The notes beneath the pieces are model-generated. The model was not told the origin of the DNA. It worked only from the letters and a program-made list of their open reading frames with translations, and did not search any database. DNA of 64,000 bases. Origin: Anderseniella sp051010195 (GTDB taxonomy: Bacteria; Pseudomonadota; Alphaproteobacteria; Rhizobiales; Aestuariivirgaceae). Made by a program: the position numbers and the translations under genes. The first letter of the stretch is position 1, and every line of letters starts with the position of its first letter. The DNA is taken from positions 1 to 64,000 of the forward strand of contig JBPCVV010000338.1 of NCBI GenBank assembly GCA_051010195.1. The letters are read 5' to 3'. Positions 1 to 8,296 of this stretch are shown piece after piece.

Positions 1-30
1 AGCGAGGACAAGCTGTTCGACCACCAATAA
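1..30 (+). CDS. 3' tail of an unidentified plus-strand gene (partial)
   Basis: Frame 1 reads SEDKLFDHQ followed by a TAA stop at 28-30. The stop sits just before a GC-rich inverted-repeat zone and the convergent rpe gene, which is where a plus-strand gene should end. Ten codons are too few to identify a product, and a chance open frame of this length cannot be excluded. Confidence 0.3.
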   Translation, partial: SEDKLFDHQ

Positions 31-36
31 ACAACT

Positions 37-96
37 AGGCCCGACCGGGCCTCGGGCCGGTCAGGCCCGCCCCCGCGGAGCGCAGGCGAAGCCTGC
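37..96. other. GC-rich inverted repeats between converging genes
   Basis: An imperfect hairpin spans about 37-71. A perfect one follows: GCAGGC (82-87), loop GAA, GCCTGC (91-96). They lie downstream of rpe on the minus strand and of the partial gene on the plus strand. Neither is followed by a run of T, so a classic intrinsic terminator is not shown; they may act as 3'-end stabilisers or weak terminators. Confidence 0.3.
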
Positions 97-129
97 TTGC
101 GTGAGCGACATAAATGAAACTCAAATACC

Positions 130-804
130 CTAGATCGCCGACGTTGCGGCTTTGCGGATAGCGTCCATGTTGGCGCCGTACCTGGCGGGATCGTTGTTCT
201 GGTACACAGCGGAGCCCGCCACCAGGACGTCGGCGCCAGCGGCCGCCACGACACCGGCGGTTTTCTCACTGATGCCGCCGTCCACTTCGATGTGGATGTC
301 GCGGCCGCCGACCATGTCCCTGATGCGGGCGATCTTGGTTGCCATTTCGGGTATGAACGCCTGGCCGCCAAAGCCGGGATTGACGGTCATGACCAGTATC
401 AGGTCGAGCTTGTCGAGCACATATTCGATGACGTTTTCCGGTGTCGACGGGTTAAGCGATACGCCCGCCTTCTTGCCCAGCGACCTGATCAGTTGCAGGG
501 TGCGGTCAAGGTGCGGACCGGCTTCGGCGTGAACCGTTATGATGTCGGAACCGGCCTCGGCAAACGCTGCAATGAACGGGTCCGCCGGGGTAATCATCAG
601 ATGCACGTCGAGCACCTTCTTGGTCACCGGGCGAATAGCTTTTACGACCATCGGGCCGATGGTGATGTTGGGGGCAAAATGCCCGTCCATCACATCGACA
701 TGCACCCAGTCGCAGCCCTGTTCATCAATGGCGCGCACCTCGTCTCCGAGCCGGGCAAAATCGGCCGACAGGATGGACGGTGAAATGAGGATGGGGCGCG
801 CCAT
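130..804 (-). CDS. rpe: Ribulose-phosphate 3-epimerase
   Basis: This 224-residue TIM-barrel enzyme interconverts D-ribulose 5-phosphate and D-xylulose 5-phosphate in the cytosolic pentose phosphate and Calvin cycles. The family signature VHVDVMDGHFAPN is at about 34-46, giving metal ligands H35 and D37, with the third ligand H67 in DVHLM. The catalytic Asp lies in EVDGGIS near residue 175. Length is typical of the family. It starts 6 bp after the gap stop, so gap and rpe form one transcript. The call is secure. Confidence 0.96.
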   Translation of the reverse strand: MARPILISPSILSADFARLGDEVRAIDEQGCDWVHVDVMDGHFAPNITIGPMVVKAIRPVTKKVLDVHLMITPADPFIAAFAEAGSDIITVHAEAGPHLDRTLQLIRSLGKKAGVSLNPSTPENVIEYVLDKLDLILVMTVNPGFGGQAFIPEMATKIARIRDMVGGRDIHIEVDGGISEKTAGVVAAAGADVLVAGSAVYQNNDPARYGANMDAIRKAATSAI

Positions 805-810
805 TACCGG

Positions 811-1818
811 TTACTTAGCCTTGTGAAGGGCGATGGCCGTGTCGGCCATGCGGTTGGAGAAACCCCACTCGTTGTCGTACCAACTCAGCACCCGCACCAG
901 CGTGCCGTCCATCACCTTGGTCTGGTCCAGATGCAGGGTTGACGAGTGCGGGTCATGATTGAAATCGATCGACACATTGGGCTGATCGGTGACCGCCAGA
1001 ATGCCCTTCAGAGCACCTTTGGACGCCTTGATCATGGCGCGGTTGACCTGTTCGACGGTGACCGATTTGGACATGACGCACTTCAGATCGACCACGGACA
1101 CGTTCGGTGTCGGCACCCGAATGGACACGCCATCGAGCTTGCCGTTCAGTTCCGGAAGAACGAGACCAACAGCCTTTGCCGCGCCGGTCGAGGTCGGGAT
1201 CATCGACATGGCAGCCGCCCGGCCCCGGTAGAGATCCTTGTGCATGGTGTCGAGCGTCGGCTGATCACCGGTATAGGCATGGATGGTGGTCATGAAACCG
1301 TGTTCGATGCCAAACGCGTCGTTCAGCACCTTGGCCACCGGCGCCAGGCAGTTGGTGGTGCATGACGCATTGGAGACAACCTTGTGCTTGCCGGTGAGCT
1401 GGTCATGGTTCACGCCGTAGACCACGGTCATGTCGGCATTGGCGCCGGGCGCGGAAATCAATACTTCCTTGGCACCGGCCTTCAGGTGCGCTGCGGCGGC
1501 ATCGCGCGACGTGAAAATGCCGGTGCATTCCATGGCCACATCAACGCCGACTTCCTTCCAAGGCAGCTTGGACGGGTCGCGTTCAGCAGTTACCCTGATC
1601 CAGCCGGTGCCGCAGTTGATCTGGTCACCCTTGACCTTGACGGTGCCGGGGAACTTGCCGTGCACACTGTCATAGCGCAACAGATGGGCATTGGTTTCCA
1701 CCGGGCCCAGATCATTGATGGCAACGACCTTGATGTCCTTGCGTCCTGCTTCTGCAATGGCGCGCAAGATGTTGCGCCCAATGCGACCAAATCCGTTGAT
1801 AGCAACGCGTACCGCCAT
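811..1818 (-). CDS. gap: Glyceraldehyde-3-phosphate dehydrogenase, class I
   Basis: This 335-residue enzyme oxidises glyceraldehyde 3-phosphate with phosphate to 1,3-bisphosphoglycerate in glycolysis, or runs in reverse in gluconeogenesis. The Rossmann motif INGFGRIGRN is at 7-16 and the catalytic Cys153 lies in SNASCTTNC. The frame is open 36 codons further upstream, but the ATG at 1818 gives the family N-terminus MAVRVAINGFG and has GGAG at good spacing, so that start is chosen. It is followed closely by rpe. I cannot tell NAD from NADP preference with certainty; the Asp after the second beta strand (NDLG) favours NAD. Confidence 0.96.
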   Translation of the reverse strand: MAVRVAINGFGRIGRNILRAIAEAGRKDIKVVAINDLGPVETNAHLLRYDSVHGKFPGTVKVKGDQINCGTGWIRVTAERDPSKLPWKEVGVDVAMECTGIFTSRDAAAAHLKAGAKEVLISAPGANADMTVVYGVNHDQLTGKHKVVSNASCTTNCLAPVAKVLNDAFGIEHGFMTTIHAYTGDQPTLDTMHKDLYRGRAAAMSMIPTSTGAAKAVGLVLPELNGKLDGVSIRVPTPNVSVVDLKCVMSKSVTVEQVNRAMIKASKGALKGILAVTDQPNVSIDFNHDPHSSTLHLDQTKVMDGTLVRVLSWYDNEWGFSNRMADTAIALHKAK

Positions 1819-1900
1819 GGTGATCTCCGATATGTCTGGGCTTTGCCCGAAAGAGGAAAGGAATGAGTTCCCGCGTCTTATAAACCAATGTGGGGCAGGG

Positions 1901-2548
1901 TCAATTGACAGGCCCGTTTGCGTCAAAATGCGCAGGGTAAAACGCCGCCAGGCAATTGTGCAGGGCGCTCAGGGCCTGCGATCTTGTAATACCCGGCGGG
2001 GTGTGGGCGAGAGCCACCCACAAGCCGTCGGTCAGCGCGTTGATGACGCGCGCATCAAGCTTGCCCGACTGCGCCCTGTCATACCCGCCCTGGCGGGACA
2101 GTTCAGCACACATGGTTTCAAGCGTTCGCAGGTATTCCGCTTCTTCCTCGCCATAGACCTCATCATAGGCCGGCTGAGACTGGGCCTCCGCCCAGAAACT
2201 CACCCACGCCTGCAGGGTGCGCGGCGTACAGACATCCTCACCGAAATCTGCACTGGTCATGGCGTACAGCCGGGCGGCGGGATCATCGCCGGCGCGCTCG
2301 ACTGCCGCCGTCCAATTGGCACGATACTGGACAGCCAGGTATTTCAGGGTGTCGGCGAGCAGGGCTGCCTTCGAGTCGAAATGAAAGTTGACAATGCCGA
2401 CGGACAGGCCGGCTGCACGGGACACATCGCCGATGGTCAGGCTGGCATATCCGCGCGCGGCCAGCACGTCTATGGTAGCTTCCATGAGCTGCCTGCGGCG
2501 CACGTCACGCGCCGCCTTTCGCGGTCTGGACCTTTCGGACAGGGTCAT
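1901..2548 (-). CDS. TetR-family regulator, BetI-like
   Basis: This 215-residue one-component repressor has an N-terminal TetR helix-turn-helix at about 17-63 (LMEATIDVLAARGY, then SVGIVNFHFDSKAALL), followed by a helical ligand-binding domain. The segment around VGIVNFHFDSK resembles BetI, the repressor of choline-to-glycine-betaine genes; this is a family resemblance, not proof of ligand. Its ATG overlaps the stop of the upstream methyltransferase gene by 4 bp, so the two are co-transcribed and probably autoregulated from the region upstream of 3324, where a long inverted repeat is present. Confidence 0.85.
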   Translation of the reverse strand: MTLSERSRPRKAARDVRRRQLMEATIDVLAARGYASLTIGDVSRAAGLSVGIVNFHFDSKAALLADTLKYLAVQYRANWTAAVERAGDDPAARLYAMTSADFGEDVCTPRTLQAWVSFWAEAQSQPAYDEVYGEEEAEYLRTLETMCAELSRQGGYDRAQSGKLDARVINALTDGLWVALAHTPPGITRSQALSALHNCLAAFYPAHFDANGPVN

Positions 2549-3324
2549 GGCCTGCGCCCGCGCAGGTGATGCGGGCAGTGCTCACCGGAGTCCAGCACCT
2601 TGATCATCAACGCCCAAGTCGTGATGTTGTGGTCAACCAGTTCCTGTCCCAGTTCCGCAATTGCCGCATCGTGCAACTCGCCTTGCAGCAACGCCAGTTC
2701 CCGCCTGGCCTGTTCGCAATACCAGGCATTGCGATTGGTCAGTGCCACATCAACAAAACCCGCCTGCTGCAGCGCATCAGCGTACGCTCCTGGCGATGCC
2801 ATGCCGAAATCAAGGTCTTCCGATGCCAGGTAGGCCCGCATGTCGGCAGACGGTTCGTCATCATGGGAAATCAGCCAGTCGGATGCCACGAACACGCCAC
2901 CGGGCTTCAGGACCCGGAACACGTCCTTGGCCAGAGCCTGCTTGTCCGGAATGTGAACAATAGCGTCCTTCGAAAATACTACGTCGAACGTGGCATCGGC
3001 AAACTGCAGCGGACCCGGCTCAACCTGAAGCAACTCCACCCGGTCTGAAATGCCGGCTTCTTCGATACGTAAGCGGGCTGCCTCCAGCACCGATGCTTCC
3101 ACATCAATGCCGGTTATTCCGGCGGCGTCATAGTCAGTGACCAACAGGCAATCGATGCCGCCGGCGCCGCACCCGATATCGAGAACGTGCTTGCCGCGAA
3201 AATCCTCGCCGTCGAGCAGCCGTGCCAGTTCATCCGGTCCGCCGGGTGACAGCCATCCGCGGCCCCACAACAATTCCAGAAATCCGATGACAGGTTCCGG
3301 ATAGAGCTCTTCAGACTGGGTCAT
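2545..3324 (-). CDS. SAM-dependent methyltransferase, betaine/phosphoethanolamine N-methyltransferase-like
   Basis: This is a class I methyltransferase of 259 residues. The SAM-binding motif VLDIGCGAGG is near 47-56, an acidic loop GIDVE near 72-76, and VFSKDAIVHIPDK near 116-128 followed by VLKPGG. The last pattern is typical of phosphoethanolamine and sarcosine/dimethylglycine N-methyltransferases. The frame extends 21 codons upstream to a TTG at 3387, but the ATG at 3324 has an AAGG-type site and is preferred. It shares an operon with a BetI-like repressor, which suggests a role in methylated amine or glycine betaine metabolism. The substrate is inferred only. Confidence 0.75.
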   Translation of the reverse strand: MTQSEELYPEPVIGFLELLWGRGWLSPGGPDELARLLDGEDFRGKHVLDIGCGAGGIDCLLVTDYDAAGITGIDVEASVLEAARLRIEEAGISDRVELLQVEPGPLQFADATFDVVFSKDAIVHIPDKQALAKDVFRVLKPGGVFVASDWLISHDDEPSADMRAYLASEDLDFGMASPGAYADALQQAGFVDVALTNRNAWYCEQARRELALLQGELHDAAIAELGQELVDHNITTWALMIKVLDSGEHCPHHLRGRRP

Positions 3325-3380
3325 GTCGCGCCTTACCTGTTTCCCGGTTGATCCGGACAACTTCCAATCAATGCTGATTT

Positions 3381-3412
3381 GTTGCAAGAAACTTTATCTG
3401 ATGACTTGCAAC
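3381..3412. promoter_or_regulatory. Candidate operator, long inverted repeat
   Basis: GTTGCAAG at 3381-3388 and CTTGCAAC at 3405-3412 are perfect 8-bp inverted arms separated by 16 bp. Each arm contains the palindrome TTGCAA, with centres 24 bp apart. It lies in the 171-bp divergent gap between the methyltransferase-TetR operon and livG, where a TetR-family dimer pair would be expected to bind. Binding by the neighbouring TetR protein is inference. Confidence 0.5.
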
Positions 3413-3495
3413 TGGTTGCCCGTACTGATCATATTGCACCCGCGATGCGGGGGTGAAAGACCAATTCGTTGACGGGATAACAGGGTGGGCGTTTC

Positions 3496-4263
3496 GTGTT
3501 AAGCGTAGAAAAGCTGAGCAAAAGCTTTGGCGGGCTGCAGGCTGTGCGTGACTGCAGCTTCACGATTGAAGAAGGCTCCATTACCGGATTGATCGGACCT
3601 AACGGCGCGGGCAAGACAACAACCTTCAACATGATCGCGGGCGAAATGGAGCCCACCGCCGGCCGAATAATCTTCCAGGGTCAGAACATTGCCGGGCTTC
3701 CGACCCACAAGATGTTTCATCTCGGCATCGTGCGGACGTTCCAGATCCCGCACGAGTTTGCCAAGATGACGGTGCTGGAAAACCTCATGGTGGTGCCTTC
3801 GGCGCAGCCGGGAGAGCACATCTTCAACAACTGGCTGAAACCCGGCACCGTGAAGGCGCGCGAGGAACAGGTCCGCCACATGGCGGAAGATGCGCTCGAG
3901 TTCCTGTCGATTTCCCACTTGAGGGACGAGCGCGCCGGCAACCTGTCCGGCGGCCAGAAGAAGCTGCTCGAACTGGGCCGCACCATGATGACCGACGCGA
4001 AGCTGGTGTTGCTCGACGAGCCCGGTGCCGGTGTCAACCCGACGCTGCTGCTCAAGATCCGCGAAATGATCACCAGGCTGCGCGAGGAGCGCGGTTACAC
4101 GTTCTGCGTTATCGAACATGACATGGACCTGATCGCGGCCCTGTGTGATCCGATCATCGTCTTGGCCGAAGGTACCGTCTTGATGCAGGGCACCATGGAG
4201 GAAGTGCGCTCCAACCCGGACGTGCTCGACGCCTATCTGGGCGGTGGCGAGGAAGCGGCCTGA
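3496..4263 (+). CDS. livG: Branched-chain amino-acid type ABC transporter, ATP-binding protein LivG
   Basis: This 255-residue cytoplasmic ATPase energises uptake through the LivHM channel. The Walker A motif GPNGAGKTT is at 34-42, the ABC signature LSGGQKK near 153, and Walker B LVLLDEP follows. The ending LAEGTVLMQGTMEEV and the C-terminal DAYLGG element are LivG-like. Translation starts at a GTG (3496). Its stop overlaps the livF start by one base. It is the first gene of a five-gene operon and faces the TetR-methyltransferase pair. True substrate may be amino acids, amides or related compounds. Confidence 0.92.
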   Translation: MLSVEKLSKSFGGLQAVRDCSFTIEEGSITGLIGPNGAGKTTTFNMIAGEMEPTAGRIIFQGQNIAGLPTHKMFHLGIVRTFQIPHEFAKMTVLENLMVVPSAQPGEHIFNNWLKPGTVKAREEQVRHMAEDALEFLSISHLRDERAGNLSGGQKKLLELGRTMMTDAKLVLLDEPGAGVNPTLLLKIREMITRLREERGYTFCVIEHDMDLIAALCDPIIVLAEGTVLMQGTMEEVRSNPDVLDAYLGGGEEAA

Positions 4264-5045
4264 TGCGTGTGCTTGAGCTTGACAATGTCGTGGGCGGATA
4301 TGGCGATACGCAAATCCTGCACGGTGTTTCAATGCACGTTGATGCCGGTGAAATCGTGGTCATCATCGGCCCCAACGGGGCCGGCAAGTCCACCGCCATG
4401 AAAGCCGTGTTCGGCCTGCTCAAGCTGACCGACGGTGCCGTGCTTCTCGACGGCGAGACCATCACCAATACGCCGCCGGAACAGGTGGTGCGCCACGGCG
4501 TTTGCTATGTGCCGCAGACCGGCAACATTTTTCCCAGCCTGACGGTTGAGGAAAATCTGGAAATGGGGGCGTTTGTGCGCACCGATGATTTCAGGCCGCG
4601 ACTGAATGAGATCTACGAGATGTTTCCGCCGCTTAAGGAGAAGCGCCTGCAGCCGGCGGGCACCCTGTCCGGCGGCCAGCGCCAGATGGTAGCCATGGGC
4701 AAGGCCTTGATGCTGGAACCGAAAATCCTGCTGCTGGACGAGCCCACCGCCGGTCTGTCGCCGAAGTTCCGCGGAGAGATTTTCGAAACAGTCAAGAAGA
4801 TCAACTCCGCCGGCACGCCGATCCTGATGGTGGAACAAAACGCCAAGCAGGCGCTGGGCATTGCCAGCCGGGGCTATGTACTGGTGGACGGCAAGAACCG
4901 GTTCGAAGGCACCGGCCAGGACCTGCTTGAAGACCCTGAAGTGGCCGAAATGTTCCTCGGCGGTGGCAAGCAATCTAAAGAGGCACCTGCAAAGACGCGA
5001 AAACCTGCAGCAGCAAAGCAGCCACGCAAGAGCAGGAAAACTTGA
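4263..5045 (+). CDS. livF: Branched-chain amino-acid type ABC transporter, ATP-binding protein LivF
   Basis: This second 260-residue ATPase pairs with LivG. Walker A GPNGAGKST is at 36-44, LSGGQRQMVAMGKALM is the signature region, and LLLDEPTAGLSP is Walker B. LivF proteins normally end at about 235 residues; this one carries an extra tail of some 25 residues rich in Lys, Ala and Arg (after FLGGGKQSKEAP). The tail looks disordered and positively charged. It overlaps livG by one base and is 3 bp from livH. Confidence 0.92.
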   Translation: MRVLELDNVVGGYGDTQILHGVSMHVDAGEIVVIIGPNGAGKSTAMKAVFGLLKLTDGAVLLDGETITNTPPEQVVRHGVCYVPQTGNIFPSLTVEENLEMGAFVRTDDFRPRLNEIYEMFPPLKEKRLQPAGTLSGGQRQMVAMGKALMLEPKILLLDEPTAGLSPKFRGEIFETVKKINSAGTPILMVEQNAKQALGIASRGYVLVDGKNRFEGTGQDLLEDPEVAEMFLGGGKQSKEAPAKTRKPAAAKQPRKSRKT

Positions 5046-5048
5046 GAA

Positions 5049-5954
5049 ATGGCTGAATTCATCAATTTCTATCTGTTTCCCGGCCTAGTGCTCGGTTCGA
5101 TTTACGCGCTTGGCGCCATCGGCATCACCATGACCTTCGGCATCCTGCGATTCGCCAACTTCGCCCATGGCGAGACCATGACGCTGGGCGTCTATATCGC
5201 CTGGACGCTGGTGCAACTGACCGGCTTCAAGTCCATGTTGGCGATCCTTCTGGTGTTGATGCCGGTTTCCATGATGCTGACCATCATGGTCGTGTTGCTG
5301 ATCGACAAGGCGTTCTACAAACCTTTGCGCGCATCACCGGTGATCATCCTGGTGATCGCTTCGTTCGGGCTCATGCTGATGATCCGGTCGGTGACCCAGT
5401 TCTCCTGGGGCGTGCAGTTGAAGACCATCCTGCCCGGCATCCAGCCGCGCCTGCAGTTGCTTGATTTCTTCAGCTTCCCGCTCAAGCACGTGTTCATCGT
5501 CGGCGGTGCGCTGCTGCTGATGTATGCGGTCCACTATGTGCTCACCCATACCAAGGTCGGCAAGGCGATGCGGGCCATGTCTGACTCGCCGGAACTGGCC
5601 CGGCTGACCGGCATAAATACTGAAAAAGTGGTCATGGCGACCTGGGTAATGGGGGCCGGCCTGGCCTGCGCGGCCGGCGTGTTTCTGGCCGTGGACACCC
5701 AGGTTGACACCATGATGGGGTTTAAAATCCTGTTGCCCATGTTCGCAGCCGCGATTCTCGGCGGTGTCGGCAAACCATATGGCGCAATGGCAGGCGGTAT
5801 CGTCATCGGCGTGGCCGAAGAACTGTCTTCCTATCACTGGATCGGCGATGGACCGCTGCTTGAACCCGGCTACAAGCAGGGCATAGCGTTTGCGATCATG
5901 ATTGCCATCCTGGTGTGGCGCCCGACAGGCCTGTTCAAGGGAAAGAGCTTTTAG
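5049..5954 (+). CDS. livH: Branched-chain amino-acid type ABC transporter, permease LivH
   Basis: This inner-membrane permease of 301 residues has many hydrophobic segments and begins MAEFINFYLFPGLVLGS. The LivH motif GIRLRFANFAHGE is recognisable here as GILRFANFAHGET near residue 36, and the EAA-like ATP-binding-protein contact is in KAMRAMSDSPELARLTGI. It forms the transport channel with LivM. It follows livF by 3 bp and its stop abuts the livM start, so it is translationally coupled. Confidence 0.92.
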   Translation: MAEFINFYLFPGLVLGSIYALGAIGITMTFGILRFANFAHGETMTLGVYIAWTLVQLTGFKSMLAILLVLMPVSMMLTIMVVLLIDKAFYKPLRASPVIILVIASFGLMLMIRSVTQFSWGVQLKTILPGIQPRLQLLDFFSFPLKHVFIVGGALLLMYAVHYVLTHTKVGKAMRAMSDSPELARLTGINTEKVVMATWVMGAGLACAAGVFLAVDTQVDTMMGFKILLPMFAAAILGGVGKPYGAMAGGIVIGVAEELSSYHWIGDGPLLEPGYKQGIAFAIMIAILVWRPTGLFKGKSF

Positions 5955-6926
5955 ATGGACCCGGTACTTTACGGCTACATGCTCTATGTTGTCTCGTTGC
6001 TCACGGTCGGCGGCTTGTACGCCATTCTGGCGCTGGGTCTCAATGTGCAGTGGGGCTTCACCGGCCTGTTCAATGCAGGCATTGCCGGGTTCTTCGGTAT
6101 CGGCGCCTACACGGCGGCCATCCTGACAACCAACCCGCATGCAAGCCATGTCGGCGGTTTCCAGATGCCGTACGTGGTCGCCGCCGTCGCCGCCATGCTG
6201 GTGGCCGGTGTCATCGCGTTTCTGGTTGGCAAGGTTTGCCTCAAACTGAGAAGTGATTATCTGGCCATCGCCACCATCGGTATCGCGGAAATTTTCCGCC
6301 TCATCGTCAATAACGAGACCTGGGCCACCAATGGTCCGCGCGGCATCTCACAGATACCGCGTCCGTTCGAGGGACTTCCCGAGCCGGTTAACCAGTTTGC
6401 CTTTCTGGGTGTTGTCCTGGTCACGCTGGCAGGGGTTTACTGGCTCATGGAAATCGCCCGGAAATCACCCTGGGGACGGGTCATGACCGCCATTCGCGAC
6501 AATGAGACCTCGGCCAAGGCCGCCGGCAAGAATGTCGAGACATTCCGCATGGAAGGCTTTGTCATCGGCTGCATGATCATGGCGCTGGCCGGCGCCTTGA
6601 TGGCGCACTATCTGAAGTTCGTTAACCCGCAGACCACGGATCCGCTGCTGGCCACCTTCATTGTCTTTGTGATGCTGGTGATCGGCGGCAGCGCCAACAA
6701 CAAGGGTGCCATTCTGGGAGCGTTTCTGGTCTGGACGCTGTGGTCGGCATCGGAAATCGTGGCGCCAAGACTGCTGGAAGCGATCGGCATGACCGACGCC
6801 GGCATCCGTTCTGCCTATGTGCGCATCTTCCTTATCGGCCTGCTCTTGCAGATTTTCCTGCAGAAAAATCCGCAAGGCATCCTGCCCGAAACACGCCCTT
6901 CATCGCCGGGCAAAAATAGTTCATGA
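5955..6926 (+). CDS. livM: Branched-chain amino-acid type ABC transporter, permease LivM
   Basis: This second permease of 323 residues is polytopic. The LivM motif LGLNVQWGFTGLFNAGIAGF lies at about 29-48 and KLRSDYLAIATIGIAEI near 98-114, both family hallmarks. The cytoplasmic coupling loop is AIRDNETSAKAAGKNVE. The start codon follows the livH stop directly. A 61-bp gap separates it from the binding-protein gene, which has its own strong ribosome-binding site. Confidence 0.92.
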   Translation: MDPVLYGYMLYVVSLLTVGGLYAILALGLNVQWGFTGLFNAGIAGFFGIGAYTAAILTTNPHASHVGGFQMPYVVAAVAAMLVAGVIAFLVGKVCLKLRSDYLAIATIGIAEIFRLIVNNETWATNGPRGISQIPRPFEGLPEPVNQFAFLGVVLVTLAGVYWLMEIARKSPWGRVMTAIRDNETSAKAAGKNVETFRMEGFVIGCMIMALAGALMAHYLKFVNPQTTDPLLATFIVFVMLVIGGSANNKGAILGAFLVWTLWSASEIVAPRLLEAIGMTDAGIRSAYVRIFLIGLLLQIFLQKNPQGILPETRPSSPGKNSS

Positions 6927-6987
6927 TACTTTATGTTTTTTAGAAGCAGCCCCTTACCGGCTGTTATTCAGTGGAGGAGTAAGCAAA

Positions 6988-8196
6988 ATGAAACTTGTGA
7001 AACAACTGGCAATTACCGCCTGTGCAGCAGCCATGTTTGCAACAGCGGCGCATGCCGACACCATCAAGGTCGGCTCTGCCGGCGGGGTGACCGGGCCGAT
7101 TGCGGAACTGGTTGCCACCATCGTCAAAGGCCGTGACCTGGCCCGTGATCAGATCAATGCCGAAGGCGGTTTGCTCAAGGGCGACAAGCTGGAAATGGTT
7201 ATCGGCGACAGCGCCTGCGACCCGAAGGCCGCAGTTGATGCTGTCGGTAAGCTGGTCAACGTCGAACAGGTTGTCGGCATTGTCGGGCCAAGCTGCTCCG
7301 GCGCCACCAACGCATCCGTCCAGGCCGTGACTATTCCGGCAGGTGTTGCGGTGTTGTCCGACTCGGCAACCGCGCCATCGGTAACCGAACTGAAAGACAA
7401 TGATACGGTGTTCCGTGTCGCGCCGTCTGACGCCTACCAGGGCCTGGCAATTGCGCAACTGGTCAACAAAGCCGGCATCAAGAAGGTCGCCATGACCTAT
7501 TCCAACGACGACTACAATGCCGGCATCGCCAAGGTGTTCGAGGAAGAGTTCAAGAAGATGGGCGGCGAGATCACCGCCAACCAGGCGCATGAGCCCAACA
7601 AGGCCTCCTACCGGTCAGAATTGCAGACGCTGACCCAGGGCGGGCCGGAAGCCATTGCCATCTTCGCCTATTACGGCTCCAGTGGAATTACCATCATCAA
7701 GAACAGCCTGGAGAATGGCCTGTTCGGCAAGTTCTTCGCGGCTGACGGCATGTTCGACCAGTCGGTCATCGACCAGATCGGTGCCGACAACCTGAAAGGC
7801 AACATCCAGATCACCCAGGCTTCGTCGGACACCGCGGATGCGTCCTACCAGGCCTTTGCAGAAGCCTTCAAGGCAACCGGTTCCGACCCGGCGGCACCTT
7901 ATGCCGCACATGGCTACGATGCCACCTTCATGATGGCGCTGGCCATCGAGAAGGCGGGCTCCGCTGACCGCGCCAAAATCAAGGATGCGCTCAGGGCCAT
8001 TTCGGATGGCAAGGGCGAAGTGGTGCGCCCCGGCGAATGGGCAAAAGCCAAGAAGCTGATCGCCGACGGTAAGGACATCAACTATGAAGGCGCGTCCGGC
8101 AGTGCCGATTTTGATGCAAACGGCGATGTCAGCGGCGTGTTCGCGGTCAATGTTGTCGGTGACGACGGCAAATGGGCCAAGGAACTGCTGAAATAA
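6988..8196 (+). CDS. livK: Periplasmic substrate-binding protein of the Liv transporter
   Basis: This 402-residue type I periplasmic binding protein delivers substrate to LivHM. A Sec signal peptide is visible (KLVKQLAITACAAAMF, cleavage predicted after AHA). The mature protein starts DTIKVGSAGGVTGPIAE, a Peripla_BP_6 start. The ATG at 6988 has GGAGGAG at 6973-6979, so the much longer open frame starting inside livM is rejected. Placement last in the operon (G-F-H-M-K) differs from the common K-H-M-G-F order. A strong terminator follows. Ligand cannot be read from sequence. Confidence 0.93.
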   Translation: MKLVKQLAITACAAAMFATAAHADTIKVGSAGGVTGPIAELVATIVKGRDLARDQINAEGGLLKGDKLEMVIGDSACDPKAAVDAVGKLVNVEQVVGIVGPSCSGATNASVQAVTIPAGVAVLSDSATAPSVTELKDNDTVFRVAPSDAYQGLAIAQLVNKAGIKKVAMTYSNDDYNAGIAKVFEEEFKKMGGEITANQAHEPNKASYRSELQTLTQGGPEAIAIFAYYGSSGITIIKNSLENGLFGKFFAADGMFDQSVIDQIGADNLKGNIQITQASSDTADASYQAFAEAFKATGSDPAAPYAAHGYDATFMMALAIEKAGSADRAKIKDALRAISDGKGEVVRPGEWAKAKKLIADGKDINYEGASGSADFDANGDVSGVFAVNVVGDDGKWAKELLK

Positions 8197-8226
8197 GCCG
8201 AATTTCAGCCAACACACCTGTTAAGG

Positions 8227-8262
8227 CCTGCGTAAAACTGCTGTTTTGCGCAGGTCTTTTTT
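8227..8262 (+). terminator. Rho-independent terminator of the liv operon
   Basis: CCTGCGTAAAAC (8227-8238) pairs with GTTTTGCGCAGG (8243-8254) around a TGCT loop, with one G-T wobble, followed by TCTTTTTT (8255-8262). It lies 30 bp after the livK stop and 34 bp before pyrC. Confidence 0.9.
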
Positions 8263-8296
8263 GATATCCCGGTCCGGCAATGAAAGTAACGTCCCC

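Noticed and set aside
37..71. Intrinsic terminator at the left end of the window
   Set aside because: The hairpin is imperfect and has no T-run on either strand, so it is listed only as an inverted repeat.
1819..1926. 36-residue N-terminal extension of gap
   Set aside because: The family N-terminus begins at the ATG at 1818, which has its own ribosome-binding site; the extension would run into the TetR gene end.
6817..6987. Long N-terminal extension of the Liv binding-protein frame reaching back into livM
   Set aside because: The ATG at 6988 has a strong GGAGGAG site and starts a clean signal peptide; the extension overlaps livM coding sequence.
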